Assembly: GCF_020164435.1 (NCBI RefSeq)
Contig: NZ_JAIUDQ010000003.1
Location: 1-64,000, forward strand
Direction of reading: 5' to 3'
DNA: 64,000 nucleotides
DNA from: Phyllobacterium lublinensis
Lineage (GTDB): Bacteria; Pseudomonadota; Alphaproteobacteria; Rhizobiales; Rhizobiaceae
A program made the translations under genes and the position numbers. This document shows positions 17,341 to 27,330 of the stretch, piece after piece (the first letter of the stretch is position 1; each line of letters opens with the position of its first letter). A model generated the notes under the pieces. The model was not told the DNA's origin and searched no databases. It worked only from the letters and a program-made list of their open reading frames with translations.

Positions 17341-18432
17341 ATGGGTATAAAGTCTGTTCTTTTGACGGCCACTCTCGCGCTTGGGCTCGCTACTTCAGCC
17401 TGGGCTCAGGAGCGTGTCGTCAATGTGTATAACTGGTCGGATTATATCGATCCTTCCATCCTGGAAGAATTCACCAAGGAAACCGGCATCAAGGTCGTGT
17501 ACGACACCTTCGACAGCAACGAGATCCTTGAAACCAAGCTCCTTGCCGGCGGCACGGGTTATGACGTGGTCGTCCCGACAGCCAACTTCCTGCAGCGCCA
17601 GATTGCCGCTGGCGTGTTCCAGAAGCTCGACAAGTCGAAGCTGCCGAACCTTTCCAATACGTGGGATGTGATCAACCAGCGCATCGCGACCTACGATCCG
17701 GGCAATGAATATTCCGTCGACTACATGTGGGGCACCACTGGCCTCGGTTATAATGCCGACAAGATGAAAGCGATTCTCGGCTCGGACGAGAAACCCACAT
17801 GGGATGTGCTGTTCAAGCCGGAAATGGCGGCAAAGTTCAAGGATTGCGGCATTCACATCCTCGATTCGGCTTCCGATGTCATGCCTTCGGCGCTGGCCTA
17901 TCTCGGGCTGAATCCGGACAGCAAGGATCCGGATGAACTGGCCAAGGCCGGTGCCTTGCTCGAGTCGATCCGCCCCTATGTGCGCAAGTTCCACTCTTCC
18001 GAATACATCAACGCCCTGGCAAACGGCGACATCTGCCTGGCCATGGGCTATTCGGGCGACATCCTGCAGGCGAAGACCCGCGCAGAGGAAGCCAATGCCG
18101 GCGTGAAGGTGGAATACGCCATTCCGGCCCAGGGCGCGCAGATGTGGTTCGACCTGATGGCCATTCCTGCCGACGCGCCGCATGTGGCGGAAGCGCATGA
18201 GTTCATCAACTACATGCTGAAGCCTGAGGTCGCTGCAAAGTCGTCGGATTACGTATCCTACGCCAATGGCAACAAGGCTTCGCAGCCTCTTATGGACAAG
18301 TCTGTCTTCGAGAATCCCGAAGTCTATCCGGATGAGGCAACGCTCAAGAAGCTGTTCACGGTGACGCCCTATGACACCAAGACCCAGCGTGTCGTCACGC
18401 GGCTGTGGACGAAAGTCGTCACAGGCCAGTAA
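17341..18432 (+). CDS. potF: Periplasmic polyamine (putrescine)-binding protein
   Basis: A 363-residue exported binding protein. A Sec signal peptide spans residues 1 to about 22 (ending SAWA), and the mature protein begins QERVVNVYNWSDYIDP, the classic opening of PotD/PotF proteins. Further family blocks include DSNEILETKLL and the GTTGLGYN segment. It captures putrescine or a similar polyamine in the periplasm for the PotGHI transporter encoded immediately downstream. A terminator-like hairpin separates it from potG, which would keep binding-protein transcripts in excess. PotF (putrescine) rather than PotD (spermidine) is favoured by the 303/272-residue permease pair and by puuAB nearby, but not proven. 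Confidence 0.88.
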   Translation: MGIKSVLLTATLALGLATSAWAQERVVNVYNWSDYIDPSILEEFTKETGIKVVYDTFDSNEILETKLLAGGTGYDVVVPTANFLQRQIAAGVFQKLDKSKLPNLSNTWDVINQRIATYDPGNEYSVDYMWGTTGLGYNADKMKAILGSDEKPTWDVLFKPEMAAKFKDCGIHILDSASDVMPSALAYLGLNPDSKDPDELAKAGALLESIRPYVRKFHSSEYINALANGDICLAMGYSGDILQAKTRAEEANAGVKVEYAIPAQGAQMWFDLMAIPADAPHVAEAHEFINYMLKPEVAAKSSDYVSYANGNKASQPLMDKSVFENPEVYPDEATLKKLFTVTPYDTKTQRVVTRLWTKVVTGQ

Positions 18433-18437
18433 ATCTC

Positions 18438-18466
18438 AAGACCCCGGCAGCCACTGCCGGGGTCTT
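18438..18466 (+). terminator. Hairpin between potF and potG (partial terminator or mRNA-end stabiliser)
   Basis: GACCCCGGCAG and its complement CTGCCGGGGTC-type arm form an 11-bp stem followed by a short T-run (TTT). It begins about six bases after the potF stop. Since the transporter genes continue in the same direction, it probably attenuates rather than ends transcription. Confidence 0.65.
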
Positions 18467-18574
18467 TCACATGAAGCGATTTTGGCGCCGGTTTTCTGTC
18501 CGCGATTGCGCCGAGCAACCAGTTGGAGCGGTGCGCCGCTCCGCACGACCTAATGCAGCAAGGCAGGGGACATC

Positions 18575-19720
18575 ATGAAATCATTGGGAAGTTTTCGTCG
18601 CAAATTCGCCCCCTGGAACGATCCGGCAGCGAAGCCGTTCATTGCCATCGAAAACGTCACCAAGAAGTTCGCTGATTTCACCGCTGTCGATGATCTGTCC
18701 CTGAACATTTACAACCGTGAATTCTTCGCGCTGCTGGGCGCATCCGGCTGCGGCAAGTCCACCCTTCTGCGCATGCTCGCCGGGTTTGAAGAGCCAACCG
18801 CGGGCCGCATTCACATTGATGGCCAGGACATGCGCGGGATCCCGCCCTATAAGCGCCCCGTGAACATGATGTTCCAGTCCTACGCACTGTTTCCGCATAT
18901 GACCGTCGAAGGCAACATCGCGTTCGGGCTCAAGCAGGATGGCATGCCGAAGGGCGACATCGAAGCGCGCGTCGCCGAGATGCTCAAGCTGGTCAAGCTC
19001 GAGCGTTTCGCCAAGCGCAAGCCGCACCAGCTCTCCGGCGGGCAGCGCCAGCGTGTCGCGCTTGCACGTGCGGTCGCCAAGCGTCCGAAGGTTTTGCTTC
19101 TGGACGAGCCCCTCGGCGCACTGGACAAGAAGCTGCGCGAAGAAACCCAGTTCGAACTGATGGACCTGCAGATGAAGCTCGGTCTGACTTTCGTGGTGGT
19201 AACCCACGATCAGGAAGAAGCCATGACCATGGCCGATCGCATCGCCGTCATGGACAAGGGCAAGGTCATGCAGGTGGCAACGCCCGCCGAAGTTTACGAA
19301 GCGCCCAACTCGAAATTTGTCGCGGATTTCATCGGCAATGTGAACATGTTCGAGGGCACGACCGCCGCCATCGCCAACGGCAAGATTGACATAGCCGTCG
19401 CGCCCGACAATCTGACCATCCGCACCGAGGCGTCAAAAAGTTGCTCGGTCGGGCAGCCGGTCGGCTTCGCCATCAGGCCGGAAAAAATCCGTATCAGCCG
19501 CAAACAGCCGGCCGACCCGTCGATCAATTCCGCCTATGGCGAAATGTGGGACATTGCCTATTTCGGCGACATGACGGTCTTCCACGTCAAGCTCGAAAGC
19601 GGCCGGATCGTCAAGGCGGCCAGTCTGAACGCGGTGCGTACGGTCGAGGAGCCGCTCGGTTACGACGATATGGTCTGGGTCAATTTCGATACCGATGCCG
19701 GTATCGTTCTGACCGCGTGA
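18575..19720 (+). CDS. potG: Polyamine ABC transporter, ATP-binding subunit
   Basis: A 381-residue ATPase. Walker A GASGCGKST is at residues 55-63, the Q-loop in MMFQSYALFPHM, the signature LSGGQRQR, and Walker B VLLLDEPLGAL follow in order; a TOBE regulatory domain forms the last ~110 residues. It drives import of polyamine delivered by the PotF-like protein through the two permeases encoded next. Start ATG 18575 lies after a weak AGGGGA. The next gene starts 14 bases after its stop. Confidence 0.9.
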   Translation: MKSLGSFRRKFAPWNDPAAKPFIAIENVTKKFADFTAVDDLSLNIYNREFFALLGASGCGKSTLLRMLAGFEEPTAGRIHIDGQDMRGIPPYKRPVNMMFQSYALFPHMTVEGNIAFGLKQDGMPKGDIEARVAEMLKLVKLERFAKRKPHQLSGGQRQRVALARAVAKRPKVLLLDEPLGALDKKLREETQFELMDLQMKLGLTFVVVTHDQEEAMTMADRIAVMDKGKVMQVATPAEVYEAPNSKFVADFIGNVNMFEGTTAAIANGKIDIAVAPDNLTIRTEASKSCSVGQPVGFAIRPEKIRISRKQPADPSINSAYGEMWDIAYFGDMTVFHVKLESGRIVKAASLNAVRTVEEPLGYDDMVWVNFDTDAGIVLTA

Positions 19721-19734
19721 ACGGGGGCCGGCCG

Positions 19735-20646
19735 ATGCAAAGATTGATATCGTCCATAGCCAGCCGCCTCGTCATTGCGGTTCCCTATCTGTGGCTGCTG
19801 ATCTTCTTCCTCATTCCCTTCGTCATTGTCTTCAAGATCTCGCTGTCGGAAGTAGCGATGGCGATACCGCCCTATTCCCCTGTGTTTGAGCTGGCGGGGG
19901 GCTTGCAGGGGCTGAAGGACAACATCTCGCAATTGTCGTGGGACAATTACATCTGGCTGATCGAAGACCCGCTCTACTACAAGGCTTATATCTCCAGCGT
20001 GCTGATCGCCGCGGTATCGACGCTGCTGACGCTTATCGTCGGTTATCCGATCGCCTATGGCATGGCGCGTGCACCGGCCACGATCAGACCGACACTGCTG
20101 ATGCTGGTCATCCTGCCGTTCTGGACCAGTTTCTTGATCCGCGTCTACGCCTGGATCGGCATCCTGAAGCCTGAGGGACTGCTCAACCAGTTCCTCATGT
20201 GGGCGCACGTGATCGATACTCCCTTGAATATCCTCAACACCAACACGGCCGTATTCATCGGCATTGTCTATTCCTATCTGCCGTTCCTCGTGCTCCCGAT
20301 CTATTCGGCGCTGGAGAAGATGGACTATTCGCTCGTTGAGGCGGCCGAGGATTTGGGCTGCCCGCCCATCCTTGCGTTCTGGAAAATAACCTTCCGCCTG
20401 TCCATGCCGGGCGTCATTGCCGGTTGCTTCCTCGTGTTCATTCCGGCGGTCGGCGAATTTGTCATCCCGGATCTGCTCGGCGGATCGCAAACCCTGATGA
20501 TCGGCAAGACACTGTGGAACGAGTTCTTCTCCAACCGCGACTGGCCGGTTTCATCCGCCGTTGCCGTGGTATTGCTGTTGTTGCTTGTGGTGCCGATCGT
20601 GCTGTTCCAGCGTGCCGAAGCGCGTGCACAGGAAAGCGAGAAATAA
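19735..20646 (+). CDS. potH: Polyamine ABC transporter permease
   Basis: A 303-residue inner-membrane protein with about six membrane segments. The EAA loop that docks the ATPase reads EAAEDLGCPPILAFWKIT. A large periplasmic loop follows the first membrane segment, as in PotH/PotB. ATG 19735 is chosen over the long frame from 19441 because the upstream part overlaps potG out of frame. The stop is directly followed by the start of the second permease (one base between). Confidence 0.9.
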   Translation: MQRLISSIASRLVIAVPYLWLLIFFLIPFVIVFKISLSEVAMAIPPYSPVFELAGGLQGLKDNISQLSWDNYIWLIEDPLYYKAYISSVLIAAVSTLLTLIVGYPIAYGMARAPATIRPTLLMLVILPFWTSFLIRVYAWIGILKPEGLLNQFLMWAHVIDTPLNILNTNTAVFIGIVYSYLPFLVLPIYSALEKMDYSLVEAAEDLGCPPILAFWKITFRLSMPGVIAGCFLVFIPAVGEFVIPDLLGGSQTLMIGKTLWNEFFSNRDWPVSSAVAVVLLLLLVVPIVLFQRAEARAQESEK

Positions 20647-20647
20647 G

Positions 20648-21466
20648 ATGAACACCACCTGGTCTCGCTTCAATATCGTGTCGCTGGTTCTCGGCTTCGC
20701 GTTTCTCTATCTGCCGATCGTTCTCCTGGTCATCTATTCCTTCAACGAATCCCGCCTGGTTACGGTCTGGGCCGGGTTCTCGACCAAGTGGTATGTCTCG
20801 CTCTTCAACAATCAAAGCTTCATCGATGCCGCCTGGGTAACGATCCGCGTAGGGCTGCTTTCGGCAACGATTGCGACCGTACTCGGAACGCTCGGCGCGC
20901 TGGCGATGACACGATATACCCGCTTCCGCGGACGGCTCTTGTTCTCGGCCATGATTTACGCGCCGCTGGTCATGCCGGAGGTGATCACTGGCCTTTCAAT
21001 GCTGCTGCTGTTTGTTGCGATCGGGTTCGATCGTGGGATCTGGACCATGATCCTCGCCCATATCACCTTCTCGATGTGCTTCGTCGCGGTGGTTGTCCAA
21101 TCGCGCCTCGTCACCTTCGACCGTTCGCTCGAGGAAGCAGCGATGGATTTGGGTGCGACGCCTGTCACGACCTTCTTCAAGATCACCCTGCCGGTAATCC
21201 TCCCCGCCGTCATCTCCGGTTGGATGCTGGCCTTCACCCTGTCGATCGATGATCTGGTGATTTCCAGCTTCACGTCGGGGCCGGGTGCAACCACGCTGCC
21301 GATGCGCATCTATTCGCAGGTTCGGCTCGGGGTGACACCGGAAATCAATGCTGCCTGCACCATCCTCATTGCCATCGTTGCCGTCGGCGTGATCATCGCT
21401 TCCATCGCCAACAAGCGCCGCGAGGTCCAGAGGGCACGGGACGAACAGGCGGCTGCAAGAAACTAG
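20648..21466 (+). CDS. potI: Polyamine ABC transporter permease
   Basis: A 272-residue permease with about six membrane segments and the EAA loop EEAAMDLGATPVTTFFKIT. It pairs with PotH to form the membrane channel. ATG 20648 begins one base after the potH stop, so translation is likely coupled. This is the last gene of the potFGHI cluster. Confidence 0.9.
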   Translation: MNTTWSRFNIVSLVLGFAFLYLPIVLLVIYSFNESRLVTVWAGFSTKWYVSLFNNQSFIDAAWVTIRVGLLSATIATVLGTLGALAMTRYTRFRGRLLFSAMIYAPLVMPEVITGLSMLLLFVAIGFDRGIWTMILAHITFSMCFVAVVVQSRLVTFDRSLEEAAMDLGATPVTTFFKITLPVILPAVISGWMLAFTLSIDDLVISSFTSGPGATTLPMRIYSQVRLGVTPEINAACTILIAIVAVGVIIASIANKRREVQRARDEQAAARN

Positions 21467-21776
21467 CAATCGTAGGCAACCTCAGGACCAATAGAACGCG
21501 TGCGGATACAACCCTGCATGCGTTGTCGCCCGCATCAAACCCGGCAATAAATCAGCAATGGCGCTCAGAAGCGCGATTGGTTTGAGGGCGGAAGCAGAGA
21601 GCATCGAGCCAGCCGGTGCATCGGGGAAGATTGGCCTCCCCGACCTAGGGCAGGGGCCTTGCCTTCAAACTTGGAGGTGAAGCGATGTGGTATCTACCGC
21701 TTAGCATCACCCCGGAAATGAAAAAGACCTGGACGAGCTGGCATCTCGTTGCAGGCCGCCCTGAGTCGCACCAATC
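21467..21776. other. 310-base intergenic region between potI and the AsmA-family gene
   Basis: Convergent gap. It holds a hairpin at about 21627-21649 (CGGGGA pairing with TCCCCG) but no T-run. A plus-strand open frame with a good ribosome-binding site (GGAGGTGA) begins at 21685 but runs antisense through the AsmA gene and is not accepted as a gene. Nothing else was recognised. Confidence 0.5.
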
Positions 21777-23654
21777 CTATTGGGAAACGATCGGCGAAAT
21801 GAACGGATTGTCCCAAGATCCGCCAATGAAGAAGCGCGTGTGGTTGAAAGTCGGCTCCGGCTTCGGCGCATCGGCTGGCGTACCCTCCGGCGGCGCGGGC
21901 GCGGCAACGGGCACGGCGAAATCTCCCGTCAGCGCGAGGCTTCTGCCGATCAGCGTCACGATGCCGGCAAAATTGAGCGTGCCCTGCTTGTTCTGGATCT
22001 GCGCCGTATCGAGTGCGGCAACGCCGTCCATGATATTGGCCTTGATTTCCAGCCTGTCGAAAGCCAGCCAGGCATCCGTCTTCTCATTGAGGCTGAAGAA
22101 GCGGTCGGTCTTGGCCTTGCTGAGCAAGCCGTTGAAATCGAGGCTGCGGATCTGGCCGGAACCAAACCGCATGCTCAGTGTTCCTTTGGCGCTGGCGAGC
22201 GACGTCGACCATCGCGATAGTGGGCCCTTCAACACGAGCGACATCGTGCCCTTGCCGAGTTCGAAGCGCTTTCCCAATCCGAGCAGGGACGCGATAGCGG
22301 CGCTGTTAACGTCGGTACCGTTGAGACGCAGTTCTCCTAGCGCGCCACCGTCGCCTTCATCAGCGAGCTGGAAACCGGCAGCGACTGAACCGTCGAAGGC
22401 CGACGCCTCGCCAATATCGAAAATCGCCCTGCCATTGCGTATCTGCGCCGTTGCCGCCACCTTTGAAAGGTCGACAGGACCCAGTGTTGCCTTTTGGGCC
22501 GAAACACGCAGGTCAAGATCGAGCTGTTTCAGGAAGGCCGTGTCGACAACCGCATCCGCGCCGGCCGATCCGGGCAATGGCATGAAACCGGAGAACGCCG
22601 AATGAAGGTCGAGCGTCTCGAAGGCAAGCGTGCCTGCAACGCTCGGCTTTCCGTCATCAAGCACGACTTCAATCACGCCCTTGACCGGATTGTCGTTGAG
22701 CGCCGCCGTCAGGCCGTCAAGTTTCATCCTGGTTGCAGATCCGGAGACGGATGCATCCAGCGTAAAGCTGCCGATTGGTGCCCCCGGTATCGTCGCCATT
22801 CTCGACCATTCGAGTGTCCGCCGCAGCGACGGAGAGGTCAGCGACAAAGTTCCTTCAAAGAACTGGTCCTTCGAAATATTCGCCGAACCATTGAACGCTA
22901 GGGTCAGTGGCGTGGAGCTGAGGTTCATCTGCAGCGGACTGGTTCCTCCAGCCAGCAGCAGCAACGCCTTCGTGGCCGAACTGTCGACTTCCGTCTCCTC
23001 GCCATGCCAAATGGCGGTACCGCGGAAACTGGCGACGCCGGACGTCTCCGGCCAGTCGAAGACACCGCTGATGCTTGAGATCTGCTCTTCCGCGCCGTTG
23101 ATGGGCCGTATGAAGGTAACCATCGCATCTTCGAGACGCACCCGTCCGAATGGCTGCGATGAGACGGCGCTCATGTCGGGCTTCGCCGGATTGGTCTCCA
23201 CCGCTGCGCGGGCCTCCCGCACGACATCGCCGATCCGGCCGTCGCTCTTGGCAAGGGACTCGCCTATTTGCGAGAGGCTCTTGATGGGCTCGTCAATGAC
23301 AAACCGTGGCCGAACGATCTTGGTTTCCGTAAATTCAATATTGCCCAGCAGGGCAGACAGCAGCGACAGGTCGACTTCTATCCGCTCGGCCTGCATGAAA
23401 GGCGCGCCCTGACTTTGCCACGGATTGCGAATGGTCACGTCACCCAGCGATGCACTGAAGACGGGGAACAGCGAAATCTGCGGCGACTGGCGGGATTCGA
23501 CTGTGTAGCCGGTCCAGTTGCTGATTTCCTGGATGAGCCGTGCCCTGATCAGATCGGTGCTGACAAGATAGGGCAGGGCAATAACGACTCCTCCGGCAAC
23601 GAGGGCCATCATGAAGATCGTTACAAGAAGGTTCCTTGGCCTGTACCAGGACAT
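21777..23654 (-). CDS. AsmA-family protein
   Basis: A 625-residue envelope protein. One membrane segment lies at about residues 8-30, followed by the AsmA N-terminal signature (TDLIRARLIQEISNWTGYTV then ISLFPVFSASLGDVTI) and a long beta-rich body; the C-terminal AsmA_2 region (about 370-580) contains repeated G.L.L.G-type strands. AsmA-like proteins are now seen as bridge-like lipid carriers between the inner and outer membranes. Start ATG 23654 places the membrane segment next to the N-terminus; the 36 upstream codons are not conserved-looking. The last ~40 residues are rich in Pro and Ala. Confidence 0.85.
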   Translation of the reverse strand: MSWYRPRNLLVTIFMMALVAGGVVIALPYLVSTDLIRARLIQEISNWTGYTVESRQSPQISLFPVFSASLGDVTIRNPWQSQGAPFMQAERIEVDLSLLSALLGNIEFTETKIVRPRFVIDEPIKSLSQIGESLAKSDGRIGDVVREARAAVETNPAKPDMSAVSSQPFGRVRLEDAMVTFIRPINGAEEQISSISGVFDWPETSGVASFRGTAIWHGEETEVDSSATKALLLLAGGTSPLQMNLSSTPLTLAFNGSANISKDQFFEGTLSLTSPSLRRTLEWSRMATIPGAPIGSFTLDASVSGSATRMKLDGLTAALNDNPVKGVIEVVLDDGKPSVAGTLAFETLDLHSAFSGFMPLPGSAGADAVVDTAFLKQLDLDLRVSAQKATLGPVDLSKVAATAQIRNGRAIFDIGEASAFDGSVAAGFQLADEGDGGALGELRLNGTDVNSAAIASLLGLGKRFELGKGTMSLVLKGPLSRWSTSLASAKGTLSMRFGSGQIRSLDFNGLLSKAKTDRFFSLNEKTDAWLAFDRLEIKANIMDGVAALDTAQIQNKQGTLNFAGIVTLIGRSLALTGDFAVPVAAPAPPEGTPADAPKPEPTFNHTRFFIGGSWDNPFISPIVSQ

Positions 23655-23918
23655 GAGGGTTTCCGATAATACTCCACAGACCACCAGTGGTCCGATTTTG
23701 GCATTGGAGCACGAGAGCGCTGCTGCAATGTGGAATGTCAAATTCGTTCCACCAGCCGTCAACCTGGTGGTGTTTCTACTGCTTTACAATTGACGGTTTA
23801 GCGATCATGTGCGGCAATTCAAGCGGTTTAACACCAAATTGCTACATATTGTAACAATTGCGTGCTCGACACATGAAGGAGTCGTTCCGGATGATCAGGG
23901 ATTTGGCAGGGTTATCAG

Positions 23919-26900
23919 CTACTCTGCGAGCACGCGCGTGGATGGAAACGTGATCTCGACCATCGTTCCGCGGCCCGGCGTGGAGTCGATCGTAAAGTTT
24001 GCGCGATTGGCTTCGGCCATTGCCTTGGTGAGCGGCAGGCCGAGACCCGTGCCGTCGCTGCGCGCATGTTTCGGCGTCGTAATCTGCTTGTAGGGGCGCA
24101 GCGCCTGCTCCACTTCCTGTCGGGTCATGCCGATGCCCGTATCGCGCACCCGCAGCAATACATCACCGCTGGTCTCATAACTGGTCGATACGATGACCTG
24201 ACCGCCAGGTCCGGTAAAGCGGATTGCATTGGACAACAGGTTCAAGGCGATCTGCGTGATCGAACGGTGGTCGGCCACAATGTCGGGCAGCCGCGACGTC
24301 AGGCTGGAGCGGATGATGACGCGCTCGCGGTTGGCTTGTGGCTGCATGATCGCGACGGCTTCCGTCAGCGCTTCGTTGAGCGAGACGGCCTCGAAGTCCA
24401 TCTCTACTGCGCCTGCCTCGATCTTCGAAATATCCAGCAGATCGTTGACCAGGGACAGGACATGATTACCGGAACGGCTGATATCCTTGAGGTAATCGCG
24501 ATAGCGTTCATTGCCGACGGGGCCGAACTTCTCATCGGCCATCAGTTCGGAGAATCCGATGATCGCGTTCAGTGGCGTGCGGATTTCATGGCTGATACGG
24601 GCAAGGAACTCGCTTTTCTGGCTTGATGTCCGCTCTGCCTCGCGTTTGGCGCTGATGAGCTCTTCCTCGGCCCGCTTCCAATGGGTGATGTCGCGAAGCA
24701 CGGCGCAATATCCCTTGGACGCGTCGAGTTTGCCGATTGTCATGAACAGCGGAATGAAGCGGCCCTGGGCCTCGCGCCCGATGACCTCGCGTCCGTCATT
24801 GAGCAGGCTGGCGACCCCATTGTCTGACAGGCCCTTCAGGTAGTCCATTGCCGCCCGCTGGCTCTCGATGGCGAACAGCAGCGAGAAGGCCTTGCCTGTC
24901 ACATCTTCCGGTTCATAGCCGAAAAGGGCTGCAGCCGAATGATTGATCGAGCGGATAGTCCCGGCCGAGTCCAGCAGCACGACACCATCGGTCGCCGTAT
25001 CCAGGATCGCATTGAGCTCGTCGATGCGCGTCTGCAGCAATTGCCGCTCGCTCTCGTCGAAATGCGTGTCGGAAGCTTTTGGCGACAAGGCCAGCAGCAG
25101 CGCACGCTCGCCATTTTCAGCGCCATCCTCCCAGCGAACCGCCTGAAGATGCGCCTGAACCCGCGTTATTGAACCGTCGCTCCGGCGCAGGTTCATGCCT
25201 GCTTCGTCCTCGTCATCGCTGCCGGGCCCATCGGCGAAAAGCGTGCTGAGGCCGCCGGCCGCATTGATGGCGTCGGGCGTTTCGTAGAGTATTGTCTCCA
25301 GCAGCGCCGGGTTGGCGTAAAGGATCTCGCCGTGGCGGTGGATCAGCACCGGCAGCGGCAATGCGGCAAGAATGGACGTATCGACACCACGGCGTGCCTG
25401 CGTGCGGATATCGCCGGCAAAGTCTGCCGCCGTTGCTTCCTCCAGCGGCGTCTCCATCGAATCTTGCGCGGTCGCATCCGGGGTTGCGAATCCCGGGCCA
25501 ACGACTTCCGCGTCGGGAACAACTGCCTTCTGGCTGGCAGCAGCCGGCGCGGCAGGTTGCTGAAGGGCCGCGGGCGCTTCCGGCGCGGCATTTCTGCCAA
25601 ACTCGGGACTGTCGTTCAGTACTTCCCGTCGCAACCGTTCGGCAATTTCGCGGAACGCATTGCGTTCGGCATCGTTCAGGCGCCCATCATCGCGCAGTGG
25701 TCGCTGTGTCTTGAGCGGAATGACGTTGCCCTCGATGGCCGCGTGCGTGCCGTTGGATGCATGGTCCGGACGCGGGGTGATGACGATCGCCGGCGTCTCG
25801 CCATTGAAGGCGTCGCTGGCGGCCCCATCAAGGCCGACGGCAGGCTCGAACGGGCCTTTCGCAGCGGCATCCGGTGCTTTTTCTTGCGGTATATCGCGTG
25901 CATCGGCGAAGGTCATGCCGATGGCTTTGGGATCGACAGCCACGTCGCCCATGCGCACCACGCCGAAGCCGCGGAAGCCCATGAAGACGCGGTCGCGCGA
26001 ATAGATCGGTAGCGCCGCCAATTCTATCGGCGCACGCAGCTGTGTGCCTTCGATCGGCCACAGCACCGTCCGGCCCGACCACGTATCGCGCCGCTGCAGC
26101 AGTTCGGCAATCTCCTCGCTGGCATCAAGCCCATGACTGCTAGCGACATCGCGAAAGGATTTGCCAATGACGGAAGCCGAGACCGGCCCCACAGCGGCGG
26201 CAAACTCCGGCGAGATTTCGTTGAAATGCGCCTGCGCATCCACTTTCCAGGCAAAGCGGACCGGAGCCGTCGATGGCACATATGTAAAGCCATGCGATGG
26301 GCTCCCGGATAGCTCTGGCGGTTCGGAGGGGGTGGGGTCGCCGTCCTTGTCGAAGGCGAGCGACGCCTGCGCGTTCTCAGCGGCCGGAGAAGAAACGGCG
26401 CGCGGCAGATCCGGCATCACTTCCTCGGGCCGGCTGGGAACAGCTTGCTCGCTGGCAATCGCGGCAGCCTGCTCTTCCTCGGGTTCAATCGCAAACAGCA
26501 GATGCAGGGCAGGACTGTCGGTCAGTCTGGCAATGCCGGTCGGTACGGCGCCTTTCGCAGTCTGCACCGGGCGCTTTACCAGCCGGTTGCGCTCGAGCCG
26601 CACTTCGCGCACCAGATCGCCGAGGATCTTGTCGTGAAAACCAAGGCGACTGAAATGTTGCGAGGCAGCAATTACTGTACCCACGGAATTGATGATGGCC
26701 GCATGAGCCGACCGGTCGCCGAAACCCTCGATTGCCAGCGCGGCCGTGCCTTGCTCGGAGTTCGTCCGGTCCGTGTTGGCGATGGACAGGAGTATGGCTT
26801 GCTCGCCGCGCGGCAATGCCAGGTCGCTGGCCTGGAATGTCAGGATACGGCTCGCGAGACCGAAGGCGACGCGCAGCGTGATCGTGCGTCCATGGCCGAT

Positions 26901-27137
26901 CGCGGGAAAACCGTCGAGAGCCATGAGTTGGCGTCGTGCCTGAATGCCGAGAACGCTTTCGCCGTTCAGAATGTCGTCGATCGATCCATAGCCGAGCATA
27001 GCGGCACCCTGGCCATTGGCCCACACGACCCGTTCCAGATCCGGCGAGATGACAACGAGCGCATCGCCATTGGCGAAATGCTCGCGGATCTCGTCCAGGA
27101 CGGCAATGTCGATAAACGGGTAGGTTCCAGACGCCAT
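23919..27137 (-). CDS. PAS-domain sensor histidine kinase of the PdhS/CbrA/PleC/DivJ group
   Basis: A 1072-residue cytoplasmic-looking kinase without membrane segments. It has PAS-like regions (about residues 20-120, 290-400, 590-690 and 700-830), a low-complexity Ala/Pro/Glu linker between about 400 and 560, then the DHp box SHEIRTPLNAIIGFSELM with His850 and the ATPase domain with NLLSNAIRFT, DTGIGM and GTGLGL. Kinases of this group (Brucella PdhS, Sinorhizobium CbrA) act on DivK and so on the CtrA cell-cycle pathway. A perfect CtrA box lies about 50 bases upstream. ATG 27137 gives the typical start; 27173 is an in-frame alternative. Confidence 0.85.
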   Translation of the reverse strand: MASGTYPFIDIAVLDEIREHFANGDALVVISPDLERVVWANGQGAAMLGYGSIDDILNGESVLGIQARRQLMALDGFPAIGHGRTITLRVAFGLASRILTFQASDLALPRGEQAILLSIANTDRTNSEQGTAALAIEGFGDRSAHAAIINSVGTVIAASQHFSRLGFHDKILGDLVREVRLERNRLVKRPVQTAKGAVPTGIARLTDSPALHLLFAIEPEEEQAAAIASEQAVPSRPEEVMPDLPRAVSSPAAENAQASLAFDKDGDPTPSEPPELSGSPSHGFTYVPSTAPVRFAWKVDAQAHFNEISPEFAAAVGPVSASVIGKSFRDVASSHGLDASEEIAELLQRRDTWSGRTVLWPIEGTQLRAPIELAALPIYSRDRVFMGFRGFGVVRMGDVAVDPKAIGMTFADARDIPQEKAPDAAAKGPFEPAVGLDGAASDAFNGETPAIVITPRPDHASNGTHAAIEGNVIPLKTQRPLRDDGRLNDAERNAFREIAERLRREVLNDSPEFGRNAAPEAPAALQQPAAPAAASQKAVVPDAEVVGPGFATPDATAQDSMETPLEEATAADFAGDIRTQARRGVDTSILAALPLPVLIHRHGEILYANPALLETILYETPDAINAAGGLSTLFADGPGSDDEDEAGMNLRRSDGSITRVQAHLQAVRWEDGAENGERALLLALSPKASDTHFDESERQLLQTRIDELNAILDTATDGVVLLDSAGTIRSINHSAAALFGYEPEDVTGKAFSLLFAIESQRAAMDYLKGLSDNGVASLLNDGREVIGREAQGRFIPLFMTIGKLDASKGYCAVLRDITHWKRAEEELISAKREAERTSSQKSEFLARISHEIRTPLNAIIGFSELMADEKFGPVGNERYRDYLKDISRSGNHVLSLVNDLLDISKIEAGAVEMDFEAVSLNEALTEAVAIMQPQANRERVIIRSSLTSRLPDIVADHRSITQIALNLLSNAIRFTGPGGQVIVSTSYETSGDVLLRVRDTGIGMTRQEVEQALRPYKQITTPKHARSDGTGLGLPLTKAMAEANRANFTIDSTPGRGTMVEITFPSTRVLAE

Positions 27138-27186
27138 ATGTTGACCAGCATTCCCAGAGGCAATTGACCGCATTCATGCGGCCGTC

Positions 27187-27201
27187 TTAATACTTTGTTA
27201 A
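27187..27201 (-). promoter_or_regulatory. CtrA box (TTAA-N7-TTAA) upstream of the PdhS/CbrA-like kinase
   Basis: TTAA at 27187-27190 and TTAA at 27198-27201 are separated by exactly seven bases, matching the established CtrA recognition sequence. On the gene's strand it reads TTAACAAAGTATTAA and sits about 50 bases before ATG 27137. A related half site, GTTAAC, is at about 27266-27271. Confidence 0.65.
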
Positions 27202-27330
27202 TAATGATCCCGCCGCCGCTCGTCCACTCACAGCCCCCTATCTTACATGTCTTTCTCTTGGTTTAGTTAACTTCCGCATTCGCGGTGCCACCGTCCACAT
27301 AATAATTTTGATGTAGAAACAGGTGCTGGA

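Noticed and set aside
21685-22605. Plus-strand open frame of 306 codons with a good ribosome-binding site (GGAGGTGA)
   Set aside because: All but its first 30 codons are antisense to the AsmA gene, whose family motifs are clear. The translated sequence is Ser/Pro-rich and looks like a shadow.
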